Assembly: GCF_021343995.1 (NCBI RefSeq)
Contig: NZ_JAJTTE010000039.1
Coordinates: 1 to 64,000, forward strand
Direction of reading: 5' to 3'
Origin: Pseudonocardia terrae
Lineage (GTDB): Bacteria > Actinomycetota > Actinomycetes > Mycobacteriales > Pseudonocardiaceae
DNA length: 64,000 bases
A model generated the notes under the pieces. It ran no database searches and had not been told where the DNA came from. It was given only the letters and a program-made list of their open reading frames with translations. Of this stretch, positions 14,499 to 22,866 are shown piece by piece. The translations under genes were made by a program, and so were the position numbers. Numbering within the stretch: the stretch's first letter is position 1; each line of letters starts with the position of its first letter.

Positions 14499-16324
14499 CC
14501 GTCTCATCAGTACTGCTGTTCGTGCTCCTCGCCGTGGGTGCGGTCGTCGCATGGGCGCGGCGCTCTCGGCCCGCCGCGGTGACGTTGGCGCTCGCCGCGC
14601 TCCTGATGGGCTGGGGCCTGGGGCGGCAGCTTCCGTGGTGGGCACTTGTGGCTGCCGGCGTCGTCGTACTCGCACTGGTCTGGCAGCGGTGGAGCCGGAC
14701 GGCGGCGAAGGTGACGCGGTGGGGCGCGCGGTCCCGGCGGAAGTCCGGGGTGGCGTCGTCTCTCGACATCGCCCGGGTCGCATCGGGCCGCGCGGTCCGG
14801 CGCAAGGCCGCGTCCGTGCGGCCGGTGCTGGCGGCTCTGCCTCGTGGGGAGCGCGGCCGCCTCCGGACCGACGACGTCGGGGTGGCGTTGTGCCGGGTCG
14901 GGTTGCAGCGGGTGTGGTCGTCGATCGAGGACGTCACGCTGATCTTCGGCGGGCCTCGGACGGGCAAGACCGGCTGGCTGGCCGGACGGGTTCTCGACGC
15001 GCCCGGCGCTGCCGTCGTCACGTCGACCCGGACCGATCTCCTCGAGCTGACCTCACCGCTCCGCCGATGTCGAGGGCCGGTCTACGTGTTCAACGCGGTC
15101 GGGTTGGGCGGTCACTCGTCGACGATCACGTTCGATCCGCTCACGGGCTGCGCGGACCCGGTGACGGCGGCCGAACGTGCGACGGACCTGCTCGCGGCCG
15201 GATCGCCCGGCGGGAGCGATCGCGAGTTCTGGGACACCCAGGGTCGCCGCGTGTTGGCGGCGCTGCTGCACGCGGCGGCCCTCGGCGAGCTGAGCATGCG
15301 CGAGGTGCTCGGTTGGGTCGCCGACCCGGACGGGGCGCAGCGCGAGGTCACTTCGCTGCTGCGCAAGTCGCCGGCGCCGGAGTACGTGCAGGACGCCACG
15401 CAGTTCGTCACCACCAACGACCGCACCCGGACGTCGATCACTTCGACGATCATGCCGGCGCTCGGGTGGCTGACCTCGCCTGCGGCGTCGAGCGCGGCGA
15501 GCGGGGCGCATTCGTTCGACGTGGCCGATCTGCTCGACACCCGAGCCACGGTCTACCTGCTCGGCGCGGAGGAGACCCAGGCAGCGCCGCTGGTCTGCGC
15601 GCTCACCGGGTTCATCGCGCGCGAGGCCCGGCGGCTCGCCGCCGTCCGGCCCGGTGGGCGGCTCGATCCGCCCCTCACGCTCGCGCTCGACGAGGCGGCC
15701 CTGATCTCGCCCGTGCCTCTGCAGTCGTGGACGGCGGACATGGGCGGGCGCGGCGTCTCGATCATCGGCGCCTTCCAGTCCCGTGCGCAGGTGATCGCTC
15801 GCTGGGGTGAGACGGGCGCGGCGATCATCCTGAACAACACGGCCGCCGTGATGGTGTTCGGCGGGACGCGGGACCGCGACGACCTGTCGTACTGGTCGAC
15901 GCTGGCCGGCGAACGCGACGAGCCGGTCACGACGACCGACGACCACGGCCGGCTCGCGTCCCGGACGGTCCGCCGGGTCCCGGTCCTCGCGCCGGCGCAG
16001 ATCGCGAACCTGCCGGCCGGCCAGGTCGTGGTGTTCCGCCGTGGCATCCCGCCCGTCATCGGCCGGGTCCGGATGGCCTGGCGGCGGCGCGACGTCCGCG
16101 CGCATGCCCGATCCGAACGCCGACAAGAACGTGCCGCCCGCGTCCGCATGTGGACCGCGAACGCGGCGATCGCCGTGCTCGACGTCCTGGCCGTTCGCTG
16201 GCCCGATCGGTTCGGCCCGTTGGCGCGACGTGTGCACGACGCAGGCGTCGGTCGTCGTGACGCCACGGTGGCCGAGATCGAGGCTCGGGACAACGTCGTG
16301 CCGCTGCCGGGGAGGCGGCCATGA
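14495..16324 (+). CDS. type IV coupling protein (TraD/TraG/VirD4-like ATPase)
   Basis: 609 residues. Two N-terminal membrane segments (about 4-20 and 30-62), a Walker A GGPRTGKT (152-159), a Walker B LTLALDEAALI near 395, and the all-helix VirD4/TraG nucleotide-binding fold (FWDTQGRRVLAALLHAAAL, RGVSIIGAFQSRAQVIARWG, NNTAAVMVFGG). It couples the relaxase-DNA complex to a secretion channel at the cell membrane. It overlaps the genes on both sides by 4 bases (GTGA, ATGA). No intact mating-pair genes are nearby, so it may serve a channel encoded elsewhere. Confidence 0.9.
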   Translation: MTVSSVLLFVLLAVGAVVAWARRSRPAAVTLALAALLMGWGLGRQLPWWALVAAGVVVLALVWQRWSRTAAKVTRWGARSRRKSGVASSLDIARVASGRAVRRKAASVRPVLAALPRGERGRLRTDDVGVALCRVGLQRVWSSIEDVTLIFGGPRTGKTGWLAGRVLDAPGAAVVTSTRTDLLELTSPLRRCRGPVYVFNAVGLGGHSSTITFDPLTGCADPVTAAERATDLLAAGSPGGSDREFWDTQGRRVLAALLHAAALGELSMREVLGWVADPDGAQREVTSLLRKSPAPEYVQDATQFVTTNDRTRTSITSTIMPALGWLTSPAASSAASGAHSFDVADLLDTRATVYLLGAEETQAAPLVCALTGFIAREARRLAAVRPGGRLDPPLTLALDEAALISPVPLQSWTADMGGRGVSIIGAFQSRAQVIARWGETGAAIILNNTAAVMVFGGTRDRDDLSYWSTLAGERDEPVTTTDDHGRLASRTVRRVPVLAPAQIANLPAGQVVVFRRGIPPVIGRVRMAWRRRDVRAHARSERRQERAARVRMWTANAAIAVLDVLAVRWPDRFGPLARRVHDAGVGRRDATVAEIEARDNVVPLPGRRP

Positions 16325-16971
16325 CCGACGAGCGAGACACCATGGTCACCGCCCTCGCCCGGTCGTTGGAGCGAACCCATCGGCGGCTGGGCGAGTTGGA
16401 GACGTTGGTCCGCCAGCTGGCCGCCGACGTCACCAGCCTCTCCCGTTCGCGCCCAGCACCGGGCGACGCCTCGACCGGAGCGGGAGACGGCGGGCGCGAA
16501 TCAGTGGGCGGCGGGTGGCTGCTCGCCGACGACCGGGAGGCGGCCCTGACCGGGATGGCCGATCTGGTCGAGTGGGTCGAAGCCGTCTATCTGCGCTACC
16601 CCGACGCGGATCTGCCGTCCTGCTGGCTCTGGCACCCCGCCGTCGTCGAGGAGCTGTGGTGGCTGCGCGGCGCCCACGCCGCGGCCTACGACGACAACGC
16701 CGGCTCCTGGCAGCGGATCGGGGACTGGCACGACCGCTTCCGTCCCGGTGTCGTCAAGCGAGTGCGCGCCGCCGTCGGCGGCTGCGAGCTCGTCCTCCAC
16801 GCACCGGGAGGCGAGCAGGCCGGAGCGCCGCCGCTCGCCCCGCTCGCCGAAGCTGCCGCCGATGTCGCCGACGCCTGGACGACCCGCCGTCTGCTGCTCG
16901 AGCCGAGCGACTCCCAGCTCGTCGCCGCCGAGCAGCACGACCGCGCACAGCACCGGAAGGCCCACCGATGA
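16321..16971 (+). CDS. DUF4913 protein
   Basis: 216 residues. A coiled-coil N-terminus (RSLERTHRRLGELETLVRQLAADVTSL) and a DUF4913 core at about 78-140 with the conserved Trp/His pattern (LVEWVEAVYLRYP, CWLWHPAVVEELWWLRGAHAAAYD, WQRIGDWHDRF). DUF4913 proteins occur next to relaxases in actinobacterial conjugative elements; a role as a relaxosome accessory is an inference from that placement. Starts in an ATGA overlap with the coupling protein. Confidence 0.85.
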   Translation: MTDERDTMVTALARSLERTHRRLGELETLVRQLAADVTSLSRSRPAPGDASTGAGDGGRESVGGGWLLADDREAALTGMADLVEWVEAVYLRYPDADLPSCWLWHPAVVEELWWLRGAHAAAYDDNAGSWQRIGDWHDRFRPGVVKRVRAAVGGCELVLHAPGGEQAGAPPLAPLAEAAADVADAWTTRRLLLEPSDSQLVAAEQHDRAQHRKAHR

Positions 16972-17063
16972 CCCCGCGACCACAAGATCAACTGCCCAAG
17001 ATCAAAACCCTGTACACACCTAGGCATCACGATCCGATGGGACTGCGAGGGCGCTCGTGCTGA
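16968..17063 (+). CDS. 31-residue ORF bridging DUF4913 and relaxase
   Basis: ATG 16968 overlaps the DUF4913 stop (ATGA), and the frame MTPRPQDQLPKIKTLYTPRH... ends at 17063, overlapping the relaxase GTG start at 17057. No Shine-Dalgarno is needed for coupling. It is basic and short and could be a coupling device rather than a functional protein; the same DNA could also hold part of the transfer origin. Confidence 0.3.
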   Translation: MTPRPQDQLPKIKTLYTPRHHDPMGLRGRSC

Positions 17064-20000
17064 GCCTGGCGATCGGCCACGACGTCGGCTACCTGACCGG
17101 ACCGGTCGCCGGCGGACGGGAGGGCTACTACACCGGTGCCGTCGCCACGGGCGAGCCTGCCGGCCTCTGGTACGGCGCCGGTGCGGAACGGCTCGGGCTG
17201 GCCGGACAGGTCGACGCCGAGCTGATGGAGGCCGTGTACACGCACCTGCTCGATCCTTGTGATCCGGCGACAGCGTCGCGGTCGACCTGGGGGCAGGCGG
17301 CGCCACTGGCCGCGCCTCACAAGAAGTTCCGCTCGCCCGAGCAGATCTACGCCGAGCTGGTGGCTGCCGAGCCGCAGGCGGGACCGGAGCGGCGGGCCGA
17401 GCTGCGCACGCAAGCCGAGGTGTCGTCGCGGCAGGCCGTGGCGTTCATCGACGCGACCTTCTCCGCGCCGAAGAGCGTGACGGTGCTCGGGGTGGCGTTC
17501 GAGCGGGCCGCCAACGACGCCCGGGCGGCGGGGGACGAGCGGGCGGGTGCGGCGTGGGCGGCGCATCAGCGGGCGGTGGAGGACGCGGTGCTTGCGGGTG
17601 CCCGGGCCGGGCTGGACTACCTCCAGGACGCCGCTGGGTACGCCCGCGCTGGTCACCACGGTGGTGGGGGCGGGCGGTGGATCGACGCCCACGAGTTCGT
17701 CGTTGCCCAGTTCCTGCAGCACGACTCCCGCGATCGCGACCCGCAACTGCACGTGCACAACGCGATCCTCAACCGGGTCCAGGCTGCCGACGGGAAGTGG
17801 CGGGCGCTGGACTCCCGCACCATCCACACACACCGGGGTGCGGCGGGCGCGATCGCCGAGCGGGTCATGGAGGCTCACCTCGCGCGGACGCTCGGGGTGG
17901 AGCTGGCCACCCGCCCGGACGGGCGGGCGCGGGAGGTCGTCGGCATCGATTCGGAGCTGCTGGAGCTGTTCTCCTCCCGCCGGCACGCCATTACCGCCCA
18001 CACCCGGGAGCTGATCGACGCCTTCACCGCCCGCTTCGGGCGTGACCCGTCGCCGCTCGAGCGCACCCGGCTGGCTCAGCAGGCCACCCTCGCCACCCGG
18101 GCTGCGAAGTCGAACGGCGGGGAGTCGCTCGGCGAGCGGCTCGACCGGTGGGAGGCCGAGGCTCGCCAGGCCGTGGCCGGCGGGCTGAACCAGGTGGCGC
18201 ACGACGTTCTGGCTCGCGGCCAACATCCGAGCGCGCCTGGGGAGTGGTCGGTGCAGGACGTCGTCGAGCGGGCCGTGGCCAATGTGAGCACCACGCGCGC
18301 GTCCTGGTCGCGGTCGGATTTGATGCGGGCGGTGTCCGACGAGCTGCCGGGCCACCTCGGCCTGCGCCCGGATCAGGTGCGGCCGCTGCTCGAGCGGCTC
18401 ACCGACACCGCACTCGAGCAGGCCGTCCCGATCACGCCGCCGCCCGTACTCGACGAGCTGCCCGCCGAGCTGCGGCGCGCCGACGGTCAGTCGATGTTCC
18501 AGCGGCCAGGCGCTGACCGGTACAGCGCGCCCGGTCAGCTCGCCGCCGAGCGGATGCTACGGCGCAGTGCTGTCCTACGCGGGGCTCCGATCTTCTCCGC
18601 GGATGAGGCGGACACGGTGGTGACTCGGTTCGCCGAGTCTGGGCACGAGCTCGGCGCCGACCAGGCAGCTGCCGTGCGCGGTGTGCTGACCTCCGGCGCC
18701 CGGGTCGAGGTGCTTGCGGCCGCCGCGGGAACCGGTAAGACCTTCACCGTCGGTGCGCTGACCGAGGCCTGGACCGAGGCCGGACGGCGGGTGATCGGCT
18801 TGGCGCCCTCGCAGGTTGCTGCCGACCTCCTGAGCGAGGAGGGCCTGCGCGCGACGAACATCGCCCGCTGGCTCCGGGACGTCCCCGGCGACATGGTGCT
18901 GCGGGACGGGGACATGGTCGTGGTCGACGAGGCCGGGATGGCGTCGAGCGGGGACCTGACCGACATCGTGGCGCGCTGCGATGCGGCGGGCGCCAAGCTC
19001 CTGCTCGTCGGCGACCCGGCGCAGCTCGGTGCGGTCGGCCCGGGCGGGGCGCTGTCCGACGTCGCCGAGCGCGGCCTGACCCACCAGCTCGGCGAGGTCC
19101 GCCGATTCTCGGCCGACTGGGAACGAGGTGCGTCGCTTCGACTGCGCGAGCAAAATCCCGATGCGTTGGAGGCGTACCAACGGCACGGCCGGCTCATCGA
19201 CGCCGGCACGGCCGACCAAGCCGAGACAGCGGCCGCGCGGGCATGGATGGCCGACACCCTCGGCGGCCGGGACTCGATCCTCATCGTCGGGAGCAACGAC
19301 GCCGCCGCGCGGGTCAGCGCCGCCCTCCGCGCGCAGCTCGTCGACCTTGGCCATGTCGAGGCGGCCGGCGTCGAGCTAGGCATGCAGGGCACCGTCGCCG
19401 GGGTCGGAGATCTCGTGCAGGCCCGCCGCAACGGCTGGAACGTGATCGGCTTCGCCGGCAACAGGCAAGCGCCGATCAACCGGAGCACCTATCGCGTCAC
19501 GGCCCTACGCGAGGACGGTGGGCTCACCGTCGCACCGGTAGCCGGTGGCGACGCGCTCCAGCTACCGGCCGATTACGTCCGTTCGGACCTGGCCCTGGCC
19601 TACGCCAGCACGGTGCATGCCGCGCAGGGCCGGACCGTCGACACCTGCCACGCCGTGCTCGCACCCGGCACGAACGCGTCCTCGCTCTACGTCGCCCTGA
19701 CCCGAGGCCGGGAGCACAACACCGCCTGGACCGTGACCCGCACGACCGCACCCGACGCGATGCCGGGCGAGGCGCTCGACACCGAACCGCGGACAGCCCG
19801 CGCCGTGCTGGCGGACGTCCTTCGCGCCGCGAAGGCCGACCAGACCGCACTCGCCGAACGTGAGCAGGCCGAGATCACCGCCCGGTCGGCGCTGACCCAC
19901 GCCGGGCAGCTGGTCGAGGGCGTCTCGCACGTGACCGCGGGACGGACTGCCGCCACCCTCGACCAGCTCGCCGCGGAGGGGATGCTCGCACCGAAGATTC

Positions 20001-21304
20001 GCGAGCGGCTTGCGGCCGACGAAGCCCTCGGTTCCCTGGACCGTCTGCTTCGCACCGCCGAGCTCGCCGGCCACGACCCCGCCGCGGTGCTCGCCAGCGC
20101 GATCGACGGGCGCAGCCTCGACGACGCCCGCTCACCTGCCCAGGTCCTGCATCACCGAATCACCACCACCTTTCATGGCCGCCTGACGCCCGAGATCGAG
20201 TCCGCGGCGGACCTCGTGCCCCGCGATGCCACCGGGAGCTGGGCCACGTGGCTGCGAGACCGGGCCGACGCCGTCGATCTCCGACGCCACGAGCTGGGTG
20301 CCGACATTGCCCAGGAACCACCGGCCTGGGCGAGGACGGCCCTCGGACCGGTACCCGGCAACGTCGTCGAACGGGCCGAGTGGGAACGCCTAGCCGGATG
20401 GGCCGCGGCCTACCGCGAGTTCGCCGGGCACACCGACCAGCACGACCCGCTCGGCCCTGCACCCGCCGCCGGCATGGCCGAAGCCGCGGCGCTGTTCCGC
20501 GCCGCGCACAACGCGCTGGACCTCCCCGACGCCGGAGCCGAGGAAGCCGACCTCACGGACGGGCAGCTGCGCATGCGCGTCCGCGCCTACGAACGCGAGA
20601 CCGCGTGGGCACCCCGCTGGGTCGGCGACGAACTCGACCAGACTCACCAGACGGCCGCGAAGGCCAAGGCGGACGCGGAGATCTGGGACGCGCACGCGGA
20701 CGCCGCCACCGATGAGGCCGAGCAGGAGCAGCTCCGGGCCGCGGCTGCGCAGGCCCGTGCCGAGGCCGAGTCTCTCGCCGAGCAAGCCGCTCAGCTGGAG
20801 ATCGCCGACCAGGCCCGCGCGACCTGGTACGCCCATACCGCTGCAACCCGGGACCGGGCCGAGCGAGCCCGCGTCGAGCTCGGCGCTCGTGGCGTCGACC
20901 TCGCCCACCCCACGGATCAGGTCACTGCCGAGGAGTGGCTCGCCCTGCACCTCGCCGAGCAGCGCGACGAGGACCAGCACCGGGAGATCACCGAACTCGA
21001 CGTCGCCGACGAATCCCTTGTCCTCGATGACGTCGCGCGTGGTCCGGAGACCGACGTACAGGACCTACGCGAGGTGGGCGAGGCCGACCGCAGCGAGATA
21101 GTCGATCTCCCGACCGAGCGGATTCCGACCGCCGACGAGACGACCGCCGCTGTGGCTCGCGCACAGCTTGCCCTCGCCGAGATCGCCGCACGCGAGGCGG
21201 CCGATGCCGAGTGCGAGGCAGAGGACGAGGCAATCCGACAGCCCAACACCTGGCAGGACACACGAGAGGAGACCTTCGAATGGGACGCCGTCGCCGAGCG
21301 CTAA
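17057..21304 (+). CDS. MobF-family relaxase-helicase (TraA/TrwC-like)
   Basis: 1415 residues; nicks the transfer origin and unwinds the strand during conjugation. The N-terminal TrwC relaxase domain (about 1-330) has candidate nucleophile tyrosines Y24/Y25 (EGYYTGAVATGEPAGLWYG) and the metal-binding QLHVHNAILN (H232, H234). A RecD-like helicase follows: Walker A AAGTGKTFTV (K561), Walker B VVVDEAGMASSGDL, VGDPAQLGAVGPGG, and the C-terminal STVHAAQGRT with YVALTRGREHN. The last 400 residues are a helical, acidic coiled-coil tail (LRAAAAQARAEAESLAEQAAQ). GTG start in overlap with the 31-residue frame. Full length and all motifs intact. Confidence 0.93.
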   Translation: MLSLAIGHDVGYLTGPVAGGREGYYTGAVATGEPAGLWYGAGAERLGLAGQVDAELMEAVYTHLLDPCDPATASRSTWGQAAPLAAPHKKFRSPEQIYAELVAAEPQAGPERRAELRTQAEVSSRQAVAFIDATFSAPKSVTVLGVAFERAANDARAAGDERAGAAWAAHQRAVEDAVLAGARAGLDYLQDAAGYARAGHHGGGGGRWIDAHEFVVAQFLQHDSRDRDPQLHVHNAILNRVQAADGKWRALDSRTIHTHRGAAGAIAERVMEAHLARTLGVELATRPDGRAREVVGIDSELLELFSSRRHAITAHTRELIDAFTARFGRDPSPLERTRLAQQATLATRAAKSNGGESLGERLDRWEAEARQAVAGGLNQVAHDVLARGQHPSAPGEWSVQDVVERAVANVSTTRASWSRSDLMRAVSDELPGHLGLRPDQVRPLLERLTDTALEQAVPITPPPVLDELPAELRRADGQSMFQRPGADRYSAPGQLAAERMLRRSAVLRGAPIFSADEADTVVTRFAESGHELGADQAAAVRGVLTSGARVEVLAAAAGTGKTFTVGALTEAWTEAGRRVIGLAPSQVAADLLSEEGLRATNIARWLRDVPGDMVLRDGDMVVVDEAGMASSGDLTDIVARCDAAGAKLLLVGDPAQLGAVGPGGALSDVAERGLTHQLGEVRRFSADWERGASLRLREQNPDALEAYQRHGRLIDAGTADQAETAAARAWMADTLGGRDSILIVGSNDAAARVSAALRAQLVDLGHVEAAGVELGMQGTVAGVGDLVQARRNGWNVIGFAGNRQAPINRSTYRVTALREDGGLTVAPVAGGDALQLPADYVRSDLALAYASTVHAAQGRTVDTCHAVLAPGTNASSLYVALTRGREHNTAWTVTRTTAPDAMPGEALDTEPRTARAVLADVLRAAKADQTALAEREQAEITARSALTHAGQLVEGVSHVTAGRTAATLDQLAAEGMLAPKIRERLAADEALGSLDRLLRTAELAGHDPAAVLASAIDGRSLDDARSPAQVLHHRITTTFHGRLTPEIESAADLVPRDATGSWATWLRDRADAVDLRRHELGADIAQEPPAWARTALGPVPGNVVERAEWERLAGWAAAYREFAGHTDQHDPLGPAPAAGMAEAAALFRAAHNALDLPDAGAEEADLTDGQLRMRVRAYERETAWAPRWVGDELDQTHQTAAKAKADAEIWDAHADAATDEAEQEQLRAAAAQARAEAESLAEQAAQLEIADQARATWYAHTAATRDRAERARVELGARGVDLAHPTDQVTAEEWLALHLAEQRDEDQHREITELDVADESLVLDDVARGPETDVQDLREVGEADRSEIVDLPTERIPTADETTAAVARAQLALAEIAAREAADAECEAEDEAIRQPNTWQDTREETFEWDAVAER

Positions 21305-21888
21305 CCGGTGCGCCGCACCCGCTCCTGAACCGACGCGATCCGCGCGATCAACCGTCGCGACCGCTCGACCGTCGCCCTCGCGTCGTTCCGTGCCGCATGA
21401 CGTTCCTCGGGACCCCAGGTCTTGTACGGCTCGGCCGCCATCGCCGCGTCGACCAGCTCCTGCGCCTCGACCAGCTGGCCGTCCGGCCGTCGGGCGGGCA
21501 GGGGCAGCGGGGGAGTAGCCGTCTTGCCCAGCAGCCAGCTCAACGCCGCCGACGTTCCGGCAGCTCTCTGCGGATCGAGTTGCTGTGGAGGGCAGTAGGC
21601 GACGCCGAGCTCGTCGGGCAACGCGTCGATCGGGAGAGGGGAGTCCGGCGATATGACCGTGCGGGCGGCCCAGAGCTCCATCTCCGCCACCGCGCGGGTG
21701 ACCGGCTGCTCGGTACGACCACTGACCGGAGCCTGCTGGCCGCCGCGTGCCCAGGCGACTGCCGCGACGACGCCTGCCGCGGACGGCGAGCCCGATTCGG
21801 TGGCGTCGCCGTAGGCCAACCAGTGGAGGTCGGCGATCTGGGCGCGCGGCGGGACCGCCCAGGGCGGCTCGTCCGGCGTCCACGTCAT
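21301..21888 (-). CDS. hypothetical 195-residue protein convergent to the relaxase
   Basis: Begins MTWTPDEPPWAVPPRAQIADLHWLAYGDATESG and ends VERSRRLIARIASVQERVRR; its stop overlaps the relaxase stop by 4 bases. The middle has a Pro-rich stretch and a helical segment (DGQLVEAQELVDAAMAAEPYKTWGPEERHAARNDAR). No family recognised. It lies opposite the direction of the transfer and replication genes and may be separately expressed cargo. Confidence 0.6.
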   Translation of the reverse strand: MTWTPDEPPWAVPPRAQIADLHWLAYGDATESGSPSAAGVVAAVAWARGGQQAPVSGRTEQPVTRAVAEMELWAARTVISPDSPLPIDALPDELGVAYCPPQQLDPQRAAGTSAALSWLLGKTATPPLPLPARRPDGQLVEAQELVDAAMAAEPYKTWGPEERHAARNDARATVERSRRLIARIASVQERVRRTG

Positions 21889-21949
21889 GCCGCTGAGTAT
21901 GCGCCCGATCTCCGACAGCGCAGCGGACTTTCGATCACGGGAGGGCGCC

Positions 21950-22866
21950 ATGGTGGGCTCTGATCTGCTGCAATCCGCGCTCGCCCACGCTGCTCGAGGC
22001 TGGCGAGTGTTCCCCCTCCGCCCCGGGGACAAGCGCCCGGCGATCCGGGACTGGGAGGCCCGCGCGACCAGGAATCCTGAGCGAATCCGTCGTGCTTGGG
22101 CCGGGTCGACGCGCTTCAACATTGGAATCGCCTGTGGACCGTCGAGGCTGGTGGTCGTCGATCTGGACACGCCGGAACACGGCGCCGAACGACCTCCGGA
22201 GTGGGACCGGCCTGGGATCCAGGACGGCGCCGACGTCCTGGCGGCCCTCGCCGAGCAGAACGGCCAGGCGGCCCCGTTCGAGACGTACGCCGTGCAGACC
22301 GCCTCGGCGGCGAGCACCTCTATTTCACCGCGCCCGACGAGAGCCAGATTCGGAACTCGGCCGGACGACTGGGCTGGCTGATCGACATCCGCGCTGCCGG
22401 CGGCTATGTCGTCGGCGCAGGGTCGATCGTCCGTGATCGCCGCTACCGCAGCAACCACGCCGACTCGGTGGTGTCGCTGCCAGCCTGGATCACCAATCGT
22501 CTCCGCGACGACACCACACCGCGAAGCGCACCTGCCCCCACGCAGCAGGACTTCACCCCGCTGCTCGACGTGGTCGGCCGCCGCTCCCGCTACGCCGCCA
22601 CAGCCCTGCGCGGCGAGCTGGACAACGTCCTCGCCGCGCACCCGGGTAGTCACCAGCGCAACGACACCCTCAATCGCGCAGCCTTCGCCCTCGGCCAACT
22701 CGTCGGCGCCGGCCTGCTCACCGAAGGGCTCGCCACTGCAGCCCTCGCCGAGGCCTCCGCCGTGATCGGCCTCCCACCGGCTGAAGCACACGCCACGATC
22801 CGCTCGGGCCTGACCGCAGGAGCGCGCACCCCACGACAACTGCCATTGACGGGAGGTTCGAGGTGA
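21950..22866 (+). pseudogene. bifunctional DNA primase/polymerase (prim-pol), 1-bp frameshift
   Basis: ATG 21950 with GGGAGG upstream opens a prim-pol N-terminal domain (LAHAARGWRVFPLRPGDKRPAI, FNIGIACGPSRLVVVDLDTPEHG, where DLD gives catalytic acids). The frame breaks near 22301-22310: GCCTCGGCGGCGAG should read with one more G to give ASGGEHLYFTAPDES, which continues in the next frame (WLIDIRAAGGYVVGAGSIV...) to 22866. Restored length is about 305 residues. Prim-pol proteins of this kind initiate replication of actinobacterial integrative elements (RepAM/SsgA-like modules). The indel lies in a G run, so a sequencing error must be excluded before calling the gene dead. The stop overlaps the next gene (GTGA). 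Confidence 0.75.

Noticed and set aside
22301-22310. Programmed ribosomal frameshift in the prim-pol gene
   Set aside because: No slippery heptamer and no downstream pseudoknot-like structure seen; a missing G in a G run fits better.
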